A stretch of DNA of 64,000 bases, from the NCBI GenBank assembly GCA_949318235.1, contig OX439132.1:2904258-2968257 (forward strand), given 5' to 3'. Below, piece by piece: positions 12,536 through 26,464 of the stretch. Both the position numbers and the translations under genes were made by a program. The DNA is from Ecdyonurus torrentis (Eukaryota; Arthropoda; Insecta; Ephemeroptera; Heptageniidae). The notes below the pieces were generated by a model. The model saw only the letters and a list, made by a program, of their open reading frames with translations. It did not search any database and had not been told where the DNA came from. How positions within the stretch are numbered: the first letter of the stretch is position 1; every line of letters begins with the position of its first letter.

Positions 12536-12874
12536 TTGATTTGTTTACGTAATAGTTGTACCACTTCAGACGTTCTCCACTATATTTGATTAAGATATTA
12601 TTAATTATTTACGTAATTGATGACTTGCATTAGAATTATTTACATTGTTTCAGGCTTATATAGATTTAATTGTTTACACGATAGAAAAAGAAAGGATTTT
12701 AAATAAATTATTAAATTACATTGTATTTAAAAGTTGTTTAGTAGAAAAGACAACAATGTTATTGTTGTGCTGCACCAGCTATAGAGCACGGTGCACTGAG
12801 CTGCAATGCACTGTACAGTACTCTGCTTTACTGAACTGTGCATCAGCAGTAAGTCTGCATACTTTTTGTTAATG

Positions 12875-12877
<3 letters not shown>

Positions 12878-12964
<87 letters not shown>
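12878..12964. repeat. (GA)n microsatellite, 87 bp
   Basis: Pure run; frames on both strands are only Arg-Glu or Leu-Ser repeats. Confidence 0.97.
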
Positions 12965-12965
<1 letters not shown>

Positions 12966-13085
12966 ACATTACTATTTGTACTTCGAGCCGCATCAGTCAA
13001 TACAATTAATGAGAATTTGTAATTTGATCCTGGGCCGTAAAGTAAACACTACCGCTGGTCGTAAAGACTTAAGTACAATATATCA

Positions 13086-13290
13086 AAAATAAATACGTAT
13101 AATAATCATTCTAACTCATTTTTAGCACAATTTGTTCAATACAGCATAATTTATGCTATACTTCATATTAAATAATAAGTTACAAAACATAAATATTATG
13201 ATGTGAAGCATAATTATTACTAATGTTGTTTTTATTTAGCATTATCTATACTATAATGACGTAATTTATACGCAATATATTTGCACCATG
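13086..13290. mobile_element. Decayed family B-type element
   Basis: AAATACGTATAATAATCATT at the left and CTATAATGACGTAATTTATA at the right resemble family B ends; TACAGCATAATTTATGCTAT lies inside. Confidence 0.5.
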
Positions 13291-13775
13291 TAACAGGACC
13301 GAATGTTTGTTTAGAGTATTATTTTTATTATCATCACGACAGAATTTAAAATTTGATGCTGTCCATGCTCGAACATAAAAGTAAATTAATTTTAACATTT
13401 ACGATCAGTCACAAATTTAAATAAAGTGGTTTTATGTTTTTGGTTTGTAAATAAAGTGGTTTTGTACATATTGATGCTGCTTGATTGTTTGCAACGTATT
13501 TTTTAACTGCCCAGCATTTAAATTTTAGTGTCAATTTAAATATCAACGTTTGCAGTTTTATGTTGTATTTATGAAGCTGTTATCAAGTTGATAATTAAAA
13601 TAGATAATTAAATAATGATCTGTATTGTACAGGAGGGAGGGAGGGAGGGCTGTGTACTTAGGCCTTGGCCGGCCCGTGTGTGCTTTTCCATTAATTGGAA
13701 AGTCCTTACCTGTCGATAAGACAATGTCTTGACTGGGACTGGGGTTGGTTTATAGCACAATAACACAATATGGCT

Positions 13776-13831
<56 letters not shown>

Positions 13832-14128
13832 TATTAAATATTTGACAGATTATTATACGCCCCCGCAATGACTAAGTCACAGCTCACAGCTCGTACGTAA
13901 TATTACGTGTTGACAGAGCTGCTGCAGTTCTGTGCTGGTGTCCCAGTCCCTCAGTCACATGTAGTCGTATGTATGATGTAGTGAGGTCCCAGCAAGTCAT
14001 ATGTATATTGTGGGTAATGAGGATGTGACGAGAATCAGTCAGTCAGTCAGTCAGTATCGAGACAAATATAGTTTGTGACCCTCGCTATTTTTGTGCCAAA
14101 TATTTGCCATCTATATCTACATCTACAT

Positions 14129-14324
14129 CATGCTTGCATTCATGTAAAAGTGGACGCCATATGTGAGCACTAAATAACATGAGCAGGTTTACGAAAATTA
14201 TATATTTTGTCATCCATATTAATATTATTGATTATTATTGTTGCTGTGAACAGGTTGAATGTCAAGTATGCGAGAAAATAATAATAACAGAAAGTTACTT
14301 AAATTTTTCAAAGAAAAAAGTAAA

Positions 14325-14360
<36 letters not shown>

Positions 14361-14442
14361 ATCCTATGGTGAGCAATGTTACTCACTGCTCCAGTATGGC
14401 GTTGAAGCGCATTCAGTGTGACGTCATGCGCATACACCCTAT
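14129..14442 (+). mobile_element. Family A TIR element, diverged copy
   Basis: The right TIR GCGCATACACCCTA and TGACGTCATGCG are intact, as are GAGCAATGTTACTCACTGCT and CCAGTATGGCGTTGAAGCG. The left end has degraded to TGCTTGCATTCATGTAAAAG. A poly-A tract has expanded inside (around 14332-14357). Confidence 0.65.
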
Positions 14443-14669
14443 GTGAAGTATGTTACAGTTAATATTTTCAACTTCACGTTCGTGTTCATTGCTATTATAC
14501 TATATTTATATGCATTATTATTACAATGCTATAGTCAGTGCATTATTATCATGTGCGCTATAATATTGCAACTTTGATTTGATTTAGAGCAGTTTCAACT
14601 ACAGGCATAAAACTTCACTTTTTAAAGGTTTCTTATTTTATTTCACTCAACCCTATTACACCATCATCT

Positions 14670-15918
<1,249 letters not shown>

Positions 15919-16165
15919 TTGCATTAATGTAAAAGTCGATGTCTACGCCATATGTGAGAACTAAATAACTTGAGTCATGTATGAATTAACTATCAACAGA
16001 TTGAATTAGATTTTCTATATATAGTATGCAAAGAAAAGGAATAATAACAGAAAAATTACTTTTATTTTCAAAGACAATCAAAAAATCATGATTGTTTCAA
16101 TGTTGTTCATTGCTCCAGTATGGCGTCAAAGCGCATTCATTATGACGTCACGTGCATACACCCTA
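15919..16165 (+). mobile_element. Family A element abutting an inverted copy
   Basis: A shortened copy with a degraded left end and an intact right end (TGACGTCACGTGCATACACC and CTA). Its right terminus touches the left terminus of the next copy, forming the palindrome GCATACACCCTATAGGGTGT at the junction. Confidence 0.65.
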
Positions 16166-16468
16166 TAGGGTGTATGCGGATGACGTCATATTTATTGCGC
16201 TTGGAGGCCATACTGGAGTAGTGCATAACATTGCTCAGCATAGGAAAAACTTCATTTAAGCCAATTTTCTTTGAGAAATCGGTTAATTTTTGGTTATTCA
16301 TATTTTTCTCACATACTTGAGATACTAATTCAACATATTTACAGCATCAATGCTCTCAAAAATATTGCATAGTGTTTTTATACTGGCAAAATGATTTTTT
16401 TCCTATGCCACCCATGTTATTAAGTTATCCAACATGGCGTCGACTTTAACACGAATGCATAGACCCTA
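16166..16468 (-). mobile_element. Family A TIR element, full inverted copy
   Basis: Begins TAGGGTGTATGCGGATGACG and ends AATGCATAGACCCTA, with TATA on both sides. Nearly identical to the copies at 26574, 35880 and 36971, so it is probably young. Confidence 0.8.
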
Positions 16469-16795
16469 TATAGTTTGCTTTGCTACCGTGACGAGGTACG
16501 GTAATTTATTTGCTATATAGTAATGTTATTGCACACTTGACGTTGTATTTAAAATTGTTATAGAAGATCGCTCGCTTGCTCGCGTGCCAACTTACAGTAA
16601 GGAACGACTGCATGAGCAGAGCAAATAAATTGCAAGGTTTACACAACACCGTGCATAGTTTCTAAAATGTAACATTAACATAACATACATGCTAAATCTT
16701 GTTTCATTTAATTTAAATAAAAAAAAGAAAATTTAATTACTTAAGTTTGACGTGTAGTATCACGCCAGATTACAGCAACGGCTTAGCGAAATTTA

Positions 16796-16831
<36 letters not shown>

Positions 16832-16835
<4 letters not shown>

Positions 16836-19149
16836 TCTCACTCACTCCCTCATGCGTTAAGGCTGCGATGATTTTTTTTTTACCTAAAAGTTGTTTTACA
16901 AACACTTACTATTATTATTATTGATATTTACCCATATAATGAAGTATATAAGATGAAATATAAAAATAATACTAATATAATAATCGTTTGCCACTTCATA
17001 TACAAAATTTGAATTCAGTTTATTATATTTTATCATTATTATTTGTCTTCCACAAGACCCCATGGTAATTTCAATGGTGCTTTACTCTTATCTGATATGG
17101 TAACAGGTTCTGAAAATTTGAACACAGGTAGCTGTTACTTTAAAATGATGTCTCAAAAGCAGTGAGTATAAAGTTTTGTTTTTAGAGATATTAATCTTGT
17201 AACGACTACATCTTACTTTGACGTTTGAGACCGGAGGTCTGGTGCTCACTTGGTGCTCACTAATTGAACTGTAAGACAAAGAGCTATCCACACACACACA
17301 AGCTGCGCTCACCACATCAAAGCCTCAGATCAGAGCTCAGAGATATTAAGACAAACGCACTTACATTGCTCAAGTCAAGCTGCTCAAAGAGATTATGCTA
17401 TGCCCAGTCAGGTACTGTACGTTAATATATTTGCCTACAAGAAATTGCCTGCATATCTCTGTGTGTGTGTACAGTACGTGCAGTACATCTGTGCTGGAGA
17501 TTTAATAAGAAGGAGGTGAGCAAACGTCAGTCACACAAATACGTCTTCTAAGACAGGGAGGGCGATATAAATTAAGTTTCTAATTTTACTAAAATTAAAA
17601 ATTATTTTTAAAACTAATTTTGAGGTAAAAATGGTATTTGTGCATGTGCATGTGTGTGTGTGTGTGTCTTCTGTCTACCTGTCTGTGTCATGACTCGATA
17701 CTTTCACTCAAACACCTATATATAATATAAAACTAACTCTACGTAATTAAATGTAAATTACGTTCGAAGCAGTAACAAATTACAGATTGTTCTCGGCGTG
17801 AAATTGCAGTTTTTATTGCCTGCTGTATGTGGAGAGCTATAACATATACCTATATATATACAGTACATTATAATACATACAGACAGTATACATATATATA
17901 CACATAGCTATAGTACGTGTAGTAAAATACATATTTATTGAGGTAGGTCAGTTAAACAGCTGGAGGCAGGTGCATAACTTCTCATCATTATCATATTACT
18001 GACTGAACGTACATAAAAAATAATTACACAAAATATTAAATGTTTTCTCATACTCCGCACTTAAATATGTAAAAACTGACTTCAATATAATTATTATGAA
18101 CACTTTCATGGCTTTCTCATTTCTGTTTTTTTTTTTTTTTCCATATAAATAAATGTTATAGTTTGCTCTCTACCGACATGTATACGTATAAAACAAGACA
18201 TCAACAATACTAGCACATATTGTACATCTCTAGCTCCATGAATGACAATTAAGTTTGACTAAATAATTTGATCAAGTTATAAATAATGTGATGTTTGCTT
18301 CACTGGAAGTTATTTGCATGCAATGTGTACGAGCAATATTTAACATTTTGTTTTCATCAAGTAATATCAACAATGAGCGGTGATCTCATGGTTTTTGTTT
18401 TCTTGATTTGACAGTGATCACTTTTAGAAACACAATCGAACTAATTTTCGATCATTAAATAATTGCAAAATAGTGAAAGAAATACAATAATGTTAAGTAA
18501 AAATATGTATGAAAATGTTAATGCCAAAGTATTTTGTACGAGAGTAAAAAATCAAATGAAAGAATAATGATAAAAGTATTTATTTTTTTTCACACTTTTT
18601 TTCCCTTTGAATAGTGGCATATTTATAGAAAACGTCGTGATCTTGTTGTTACAGATAAAGTGATGTAGATTTGATCTTCTCGTTCGTGTTATTATGATAT
18701 TGATCTGATATGGATCTATAATCTTGATCGCAGAGAGCGTGATCGCAATACTTCTTTCTTATTTCAAGTGACGTACATACTATATAGCATGAAATAAAAC
18801 TGCACTAAATAAAAGATAGCTTGGATTATACTTGATAATGATAATCAAATTCAATTATTAATTAAATGAATTTTGAATTTGAATAATTATATTTCCTGAC
18901 TGTCCAACTGTCTGTGGACAGTGAAAGTCCTCACATTTTCATTTCAATTATTTTTGTACATTATATTACAGTACGCCTACGTGATTGAATCCTGGGACGT
19001 CTTGCGCGGTCAAATTATTCACGTAACTTTACGTAATTACGTACTTAATCCTGATGTCGGGGTCAAATTTGTTACATTTTGTGTAAGGAAGAAAACTGTT
19101 CTTTCTTTGTTTTGATTGAATATGTAACATGATTATGAAAAACTACAAA
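16832..19149. other. Gene-free stretch
   Basis: No recognisable exon or repeat family. The frames at 17088-17315 and 18921-19115 have no recognisable motif. A short TG run lies at about 17652-17666. Confidence 0.5.
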
Positions 19150-19292
19150 ACGGAAACGGAAATGCCGGACATATTTACACCACGTGATGTTAAAAGTGGG
19201 AGGGGCTGAGGTCTAGCTTGCTGCTGGCTTCAAGTTACGCTCACTTTTACCGTCACGTGGTTTCCGTTTTCAGCACTTCCTGTTCCGGTTTT
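19150..19292 (-). mobile_element. Family E inverted-repeat element
   Basis: Arms rich in CCGGAA/TTCCGG with CACGTGATGTTAAAAGTGGG on the left and CACTTTTACCGTCACGTGGT on the right. Related to 56119-56240 in opposite orientation. Each arm holds a CACGTG-type E-box. Confidence 0.65.
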
Positions 19293-20455
19293 TAAATGTG
19301 TAACCATTTACAGAGAGAGCTAGAGAGACCCCAGGCTCATGCACAAAGTTAGCTAGTGATGCAGAAATGCAATGACGTGTCTCGTGACCTAATTATGCAA
19401 CACAATTAAGTAAAGCACACACGTGCCTGCATGCATGTTCTCTCGCTCGGACGTGTTTGTTTGTTTGTTTGTTCCCTACAGACTTCAATATGTTAATATC
19501 GTGCATTGCAACGTGCAGGCTTTAGTGAACTTTTTGTTATATAAATAAAATTACATGCATATATCAAATTAAAACGTTATAAATCCTTTGTTATGTAAAT
19601 ACTAAATTTAATTAACTTTATATGACGTTGTAAATTTTATAATTAAAAATATTGAAGTGCATTTTTTTGCTCAGCCTTCCAATGCTTCTCATGGTCGCGC
19701 GTCTCTTCGTGCAGTTTATTAATTTGGTTCTGTTTTTTTGCTTTACAGCGCGATCCCACACGTTATTTATTTATAGGCATATATAGGCGGAAGGAAAAAT
19801 TAAAACATTGCTTTTATTTTTTAACACAAATTAGGGAAATCACAAAATGTATCGGAAGCACTGTTTTTTAATAATATTTTTTTTTATCGTTTTTTTAAAC
19901 TTTGTCAAAAAATTGGTATGTTGATATTTGTGATGGAAATCTTTACTTATTATTTGGAAAAATTGCTTCGTAAAACAAGAGGAAAAATTACTTCACATTT
20001 CGTTGCCTTGTAGCTTGTAGCACCCCCTCGTGCCCGACAACCCCGACGTATCTCGTATGGCGTAAAAAATTATTCGGGGAAACTATAAGGATTTGGAGGG
20101 TAAAAGTGGTTTAGTTTTATTGTATTAATAATTGTTATGTATTTCCCTTGTAGTGAAATATTGCACATAGTGTGTAATGCAAGTACTTCATGTATGTACT
20201 GTATGTGCACTGTATGATGCAAGAGAGCGCTGACTGACTGATGATATGTATAATCACACAAGACCTTGTTACACTTCTGATGTATGTACTGTACATGCTT
20301 GCTTGCGCTTCATCAATGAGAATTAAATTTCACTATACGTCACCACTGCATGCAGGCAAAAGACATAAATTCAAATACATTCCTCTTGTCGCTCATATCA
20401 TTTGTTTTTTATATCTCTTAACATTTACTTAATTTGCGATGTTCAAATATCTCTC

Positions 20456-20459
<4 letters not shown>

Positions 20460-20509
<50 letters not shown>
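20460..20509. repeat. (AT)n microsatellite
   Basis: Pure run of about 50 bp. Similar runs are at 46063-46107 and 61941-61992. Confidence 0.97.
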
Positions 20510-20515
<6 letters not shown>

Positions 20516-20578
20516 TTACAACATGTAAAAGTCTAGTATTCCTCATTTTAAGATCTCTGCATGACCTCAGTAAATTTT

Positions 20579-20611
<33 letters not shown>

Positions 20612-20775
20612 ACTTGGGTCTCCAATGCAAAATAGAATAATAAATGGCATAGAAAATAAGGTGAGCACTTGGCTCAGCGATGTGCTCCATTGATTGGTAT
20701 TTAAGAAGCTGTTGACCGGTATAAGACAAGGCTCTTGGACAAGACCTAAAGTGTGAACATGTTACCTATTGTCAG

Positions 20776-20825
20776 AGGTCACACTCAAGGTTGTCTGTCA
20801 AGTGACCTGCTTGACCTCTGGGTCA
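20776..20825. promoter_or_regulatory. Nuclear-receptor half-site cluster including a DR3
   Basis: AGGTCA lies at 20776-20781, TGACCT at 20803-20808 and 20812-20817, and GGGTCA at 20820-20825. The two TGACCT sites form a direct repeat with a 3-base spacer (DR3). Direct repeats of AGGTCA are bound by nuclear-receptor dimers in animals. No gene can be tied to it here. Confidence 0.25.
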
Positions 20826-21593
20826 AACATCAAATAAAAAACTATTAATATGAAATGTGAAGGCAAAATGTCTTATATATAAGAAAATCAGATTTAATTA
20901 CATAAATTTAATTAATTTATTGCTTTGTTTAACATAAGTGTTGTTATTGCAATAATTGCTCTCGGTCTCGGTACGAAACATTTGTCAACAGAGAGAGAGA
21001 GAGAGATTAATCACACGTGGAGACAATATTAATTAATCAAAAACTAAAGAGACGACTCCCTCCCTCTCTCTCTCTCTATCTCTCCCGCACGCTAAATGAA
21101 AAACTTAGTGAGTCTTGAAATATATGGTTGACCACACCGCGAATGTAATAACTTAAAAACATCAACAAAGAATGTGCTGTATAGTACATAACATCGGCTA
21201 TAGTGTGTCAGGAAAAGAAAAAAACAAACTAATGGGCAGGAGTGCAATATGATGAATCATTCAACTTTCGTGTCTTTACCGTTTTTTATTTATTTTTTTT
21301 TTCTTTGTAAACTTGCGCAATTAGTGCTCAATGCTAAAGCAAATACATTTCTAATATTTGCCTTCTTGTCGTAAATTAAGTTATCTGCTGGTGATGCGAA
21401 AGTCGCTCGTCATTTGTTCTAAATATGGAAGTTCAATTGGATTTAACGTCACGATGTTTGTTGTCACAGTGATTCAATTGTTTAATTAAAAAACAAACAA
21501 TCAAACTGAATTACTGTTATAGTTCTAAATATAGGCTGCGTACGATGTGGTAAATGTCGTTTTAAAATAAGAAATGTTGGGAAATTAATTTTA

Positions 21594-21595
<2 letters not shown>

Positions 21596-21666
<71 letters not shown>
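21596..21666. repeat. (GA)n microsatellite, 71 bp
   Basis: Pure run. Confidence 0.97.
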
Positions 21667-21668
<2 letters not shown>

Positions 21669-22439
21669 CTGGACAAAACTATAAAGTCCCTAGAAAATAA
21701 TAATTAAGTACGCTCACTCCATGTACCGCAACGAAATCAAAAAACTTCACAACTATACACTGAAATGCATTACTAAAATTGAAAGTTATTCATTTCGTTT
21801 TGGTACCTTTTTATTCATGTACTTTATTGTATTGACTGGGTGTAAAAAATAAAATAAAATACATATAATCATGTTTTTACATTGTTGAGAGGTCAATTAT
21901 TGCCATTTATTGCAAAGGTTTCGGGTAAAGTATATTCTTGCTATTTTGTAGTGACTTTAGCCAAAATAGCATCACATATTTTTACAACCACATGCACCTC
22001 TTTTTCTGAAACAACTTTCCACAGATAAAGTCCACAATGTTTCAGATGATCAATGTACCGACATGAATTGAATAACCTGCAATTTTAGTCATGCTTTTCA
22101 GTCTATAGTTGTGCAGGTTTTTCAATTCCTCGCGGTACCACGTGTTAAATTTTATTGCCATAATACGAGACAGAGGGGCTATGTGCTTCCGGCTGCAATT
22201 ACCTCTCGTCTGGTTTGGATGACATTTAGTGTCGGTTACTTTTGACTACTGCGATATTTGTGACAAGACAGAGAGTTGGTCACAGCTCTGGGTAATATCA
22301 TATAAATACAATATACATGACACAGCACAGACACATAGATACTATGGTAACATGAAGAGCTGGCTACATGCTGGAGGTTGGCGCCGCTAAGTACAGTACT
22401 GTATGTTATAGGTATAGGTAGGACTACGTAGTATAGGGA

Positions 22440-22685
22440 TAAGACAAGAGGAGGGGATGACGTCGTGGGTGGCAAGTGAGCACGTGGGGCTGAGAGAGGG
22501 AGGCTTTGCTAGGGGTGATGTACGTACTGTACTGCATATGTGGCTATGTACTGTGTATGTAAGTACTGTACATGGACATACGTCATATAGAGACAAGACA
22601 AGACATCGTGGGTGGCAAGTGAGCACGTGGGGTTGAGAGAGGGAGGCTTTGCTAGGGCTAGGGGTGATGTACGTACTTCACATGA
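22440..22685 (+). repeat. Tandem duplication, period about 143 bp
   Basis: TCGTGGGTGGCAAGTGAGCA starts at 22463 and again at 22606, each followed by CGTGGGG.TGAGAGAGGGAG, GCTTTGCTAGG and GGTGATGTACGTACT. Both units are GC-richer than average. Overlapping minus-strand frames repeat the same peptide and are products of the duplication. Confidence 0.75.
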
Positions 22686-22996
22686 GGCTACCACCACTGA
22701 ACTCACTTACATTACTGTAAGGTCAATAACCGCAGTTGTTTGGGGTGTCCTTCCTTGTGTCTGTTGAACTGAGCTGAACTCTCTTTTCTCTCTTTTTTCC
22801 GAGTTATTATTATTATTTTTTTTTTTACTTGCACTTCATATTATCTTGATGAAAATTTTTTCTAACTTTCATCATAGAAAAACAATACTGTTATCCATAA
22901 AAACAAATTTTGTGTTATTTAACATTGAATTTAAATAAAAATTAATGCCTAAAAAAAAACATTTAAAAAAAAAAAGAAAAAAAGAAAAGAAAAAAA

Positions 22997-23030
<34 letters not shown>

Positions 23031-23432
23031 GAGAGAAAACTACATTTTGTTAATTATAGGGATGACTTTCGCATGAGTTATATTTTAACAATTACAGAAA
23101 AAACGCATATCAATAAGGAAAGTCCCATCATATGTTATAAGATGATTTCCAAACATGTTTATTGATTTGTTTATTATTAACTAATGTAAGTGCAGCGTGA
23201 TGTATGCAGATATGAACTTAATTGATATTTAACATAAACACAACAATATTGATCATGTACAACAATGAATGGCTACTTGTATAACGTGCGCAATATGCCG
23301 CATGTATGTTTACATTGGCTCAACATACGGAATATAATTGCACCTCAGTATCGTGAGTACGCAGTACTACAATTATGCATCAGTAGCACGTGCAATGTGC
23401 ATCAAAACTATAACAAACTGAATAAGAGAGCA

Positions 23433-23436
<4 letters not shown>

Positions 23437-23485
<49 letters not shown>
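23437..23485. repeat. (CT)n microsatellite
   Basis: Pure run of 49 bp. Confidence 0.97.
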
Positions 23486-23489
<4 letters not shown>

Positions 23490-24067
23490 TCTCTCCCTAT
23501 ATATTCATACGACGATCCGAACAAACAATCCTACGCAAATAATATCTAAATCTTATACAAAGACTCCGGGCTATACAAAGTAAATGATATTATATTATAT
23601 ACACATGCGATATGATATTTTACTATATTTATACGGATTCTATTCTGTTTAAATATAGAAAACGGTCCAGAAATAAGTTTTATGTTATGTTAACAAAACG
23701 TCACAAACTTTCTAATCAAAATTCTAAAAATAAATCTGCAGCTAGTAATGAGATATTTTGTAACAATGAAAATATATTTGAGTCGTCATATCAGATATCC
23801 TGCAAACTTAAATATAAATTTGAGTTCTATATTTAACTCTCTTCTCTTTATTATATTATAATAGTCTATATGACCTGAGGTCAGCATGCCACGTGTCACA
23901 TATTGCATGGAAACATTACCGGTGATTAATTTTATCTTCAGAATTATTGACTTAAAACAATACAAGAGAATACAACGTATTTCCGGCATCAGTGCTAAAT
24001 TTTTCTCAAAAATGAGAAGAAAAAAAAATCCATATAAGTGTATAATGTTAAATTAGTGGACCCGCGC

Positions 24068-24120
24068 CTTTTCCTAGCGCGCTTCTGATTGGTTGGTGCT
24101 CCGTCACCGATAGTAAGCAT
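24068..24120 (+). promoter_or_regulatory. CCAAT-box module resembling the 31118 promoter
   Basis: This short CpG-containing patch has CTGATTGG at 24085-24092 followed by CCGTCACCGATA. The order TTTT...TAGCG.GC, CTGATTGG, CGTCA, ACCGATA is shared with 31098-31145 on the same strand. Both stand out from the AT-rich background. It may be a second start region, a duplicated promoter module, or two copies of one dispersed repeat. Confidence 0.35.
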
Positions 24121-24223
24121 TGGTTTTACCCTTTTTTGTTATCCTACATTGACAAGCATTGCATAAAAAATTTGTTTAAAAACTTTGTATACTAGGAATG
24201 TTGAAAGATTTTGAATATGAAAT

Positions 24224-24615
24224 CAACGGTTATGACGTCACTGAACTTGTTAGATAATATAAAGTGCGTTAGTTTGTTTTCAACGTTGACAGGTGACGTC
24301 ATAGCCGTTAATTCTGTACAATATCTTTGTCAGTCTCTGTATGCTTAATCTAATCTAATCATTTGAATTGCAATAAAAATTAATGCAAATGTGTTTGTCT
24401 GTTTTAGGTGAGTTTGCTGAATGTGACTTTGTTGGCTTTGAGATGAATGGAGTTTCTTGACTACTTGCAGTCACTGAACTATATGCAGTACGTATCAATA
24501 TTTTGGCTGGGGAGGTCACTCGTACTTAGCAATGTAACAGCAATCAACGGTGATGACGTCACTAAACGTTGACAATGTAACGATAAAAAGTCAATGACGT
24601 CACAGTAACTGATTT
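24224..24615. promoter_or_regulatory. Cluster of four full CRE palindromes
   Basis: TGACGTCA occurs at 24233-24240, 24294-24301, 24554-24561 and 24595-24602. The first and third sites lie in a direct repeat beginning ATCAACGG, and the first and second form inverted arms around AACGG.TATGACGTCAC. TGACGTCA is the full binding palindrome of CREB/ATF bZIP factors. No TIR of family A is present here, so these sites are not explained by that family. Function is inferred only. Confidence 0.4.
24365..24525 (+). other. Repeat copy with zero-length-exon-like AG|GTGAGT
   Basis: TGTTTTAG (24400-24407) is directly followed by GTGAGT (24408-24413) after a T-rich tract. The sequence around it is related to 5385-5520: CAATAAAAATTAATG upstream, and CAATATTTTGGCTGGGGAGG downstream near 24500. 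It lies inside the CRE cluster described separately. Confidence 0.25.
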
Positions 24616-25514
24616 GAAACAAAACAACAACAAATACTTTTGCTTACATGTAAATTTTATATTTGAGGTCGTTCTAAATCTCTGGAGCTTTGAACATAAA
24701 AATATTGTTGAGATGAAAATCTGTTGTGATATAAATGATTAGTTCATGGTTGTACAGTACTGCTTTGTGTACCTGAAGTCTAAATTTAGATTTCAAATTA
24801 TGAAGTCGCGTGTCAAGTAAGCGAGCGAGCGAGGGTCACGTGGGGGGTGAAGTGCGTCATTGAGCCTTCGACCTTGTCACGAAAACAAAGAGAAATTGCA
24901 ACAGCGATCAAATATAAAGTACTTGTAGTTATGTGTGGCAGCACAGAATAACTTTGGTACAGTACACATAATACATTATATTATATAGATAAACTCGTCG
25001 TAGCTGCGTGTTAGTCTTTTTTTTATTTATTTTTTGTTAATAAAATTACAAAATTACATTATACATAAAAGTTAATAAAACATTTTCTATAAAAAGTAAA
25101 TCAATGCAGGTAAATTTGAAACTTTTGTGTCTTCGTTGCTTTTGTAATTTGAAAACTTAAAAAAATTAAATATAAGCTAACATAAATGTTGGATTATATT
25201 TCACAAAGCAAAAGTTATTTTTACATATTTTCATTGAGATAATTTATGTAGTTTTTTATTTTACTAAAAATTCATGCAGATAGAGAAACTACAAGGCGGG
25301 CGGGCAGATGTATTTTGTCACCGCAAAGTGATATTCATTTTATCGCAAACTGCTTCGTGGCTTTTATTGTTTGTTTTGTGTTTGTTTTTTTTTGTCATTT
25401 TTGTGGCTGTTTTATATATTTTCTTGGTTTATTACTATAATTTATTAACAAAAGTTAGAAACCAAAATTAAATAATTATTATTTAGAAATAATAATAATA
25501 ATAAAAAAACGGAA

Positions 25515-25735
25515 AGAATAAATGACGTAAAATTTTGGTGCGTATTCATGTCATTATTTTATTTATGATGTTTAATTAATTGGAACATAAATAATTATTA
25601 TACTGTGCAACATAATATTTATGCAACTTAACATTTACTATGCAGTACAGCCATACATTATGCTGTAATGCATAATCATATTTGGTATTGATTACTAGTT
25701 ATAGAAATTATTATAACGCTATAACATAATTATCA
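25515..25735. mobile_element. Decayed family B-type element
   Basis: AATAAATGACGTAAAATTT at the left, then ACATAATATTTATGCAACTT and TACATTATGCTGTAATGCAT. It stands upstream of repeat H, in the order seen for other B-H pairs. Confidence 0.4.
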
Positions 25736-26307
25736 AGCCACTAACTTAGTCCATATTAAAAATTTGTTACTTAAAATTATTTAATTAATATAAAAATTAT
25801 AATTATATTCATATTTTGTGCTTTTATTAAAAATAAAATTGTCCTATGTAATGAATGCTTCTTCTATTATATAATATAGTAATAAATTTAAATATAGCAT
25901 AAATTTGTCATTTTGTACTGAGATCAATTATTATAATGAAATATTTGTTCAAACATATGATAATGTTATTTTTATACACATACTAAATCAGTGTGCTTTA
26001 TACACCTATATATAACATTTCTCGTGTGTGTGGCAAAGGTTAAAAATATCAACTATAAACTTGCAGCAAAGTGGGTGCGGTCGTGACACCCCCCCCCCCC
26101 TCACCTACACTGAGAATACGAACACGTAGTAAGTTTTGTCACTATAAACATTCATGTGCATACATCAAACTATAGTGTATTTCTAGAGAATAAACCAAAA
26201 GTATCAATACTGGAGATTGAACATTTAAATTACGTCTTTACCAGTGAATGTTTACTGTCTACCAATATAATATAGTACATGGGTACTGCGTCTACTAGTG
26301 TAATGTT

Positions 26308-26457
26308 GTACGGTCATTGCAATAAAAAATGAAATTCTATTGACATATGGGAATAACATGTATTTAGATAGAGTTTTGTGTCAACTGAAATCTCCATTTG
26401 ATTGCATTGAATGGCCATAAGCCAATACAATTTCATTTTTTACTACAATGATTGTGC
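26308..26457 (+). mobile_element. Family D small inverted-repeat element
   Basis: Inverted ends TGCAATAAAAAATGAAATTC and its partner near 26430-26457 enclose GTATTTAGATAGAGTTTTGT and GAAATCTCCATTTGATTGCA. About 150 bp, no coding capacity. Confidence 0.7.
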
Positions 26458-26464
26458 ACGCAGT

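Noticed and set aside
16166..16215. Left end of family A translates as V-Y-A-D-D-V-I-F-I-A, like the reverse-transcriptase YADD box.
   Set aside because: It recurs as the TIR of a non-coding element, the opposite TIR does not keep the coding sense, and no other RT motif is nearby. The match arises from GATGACGTCAT.
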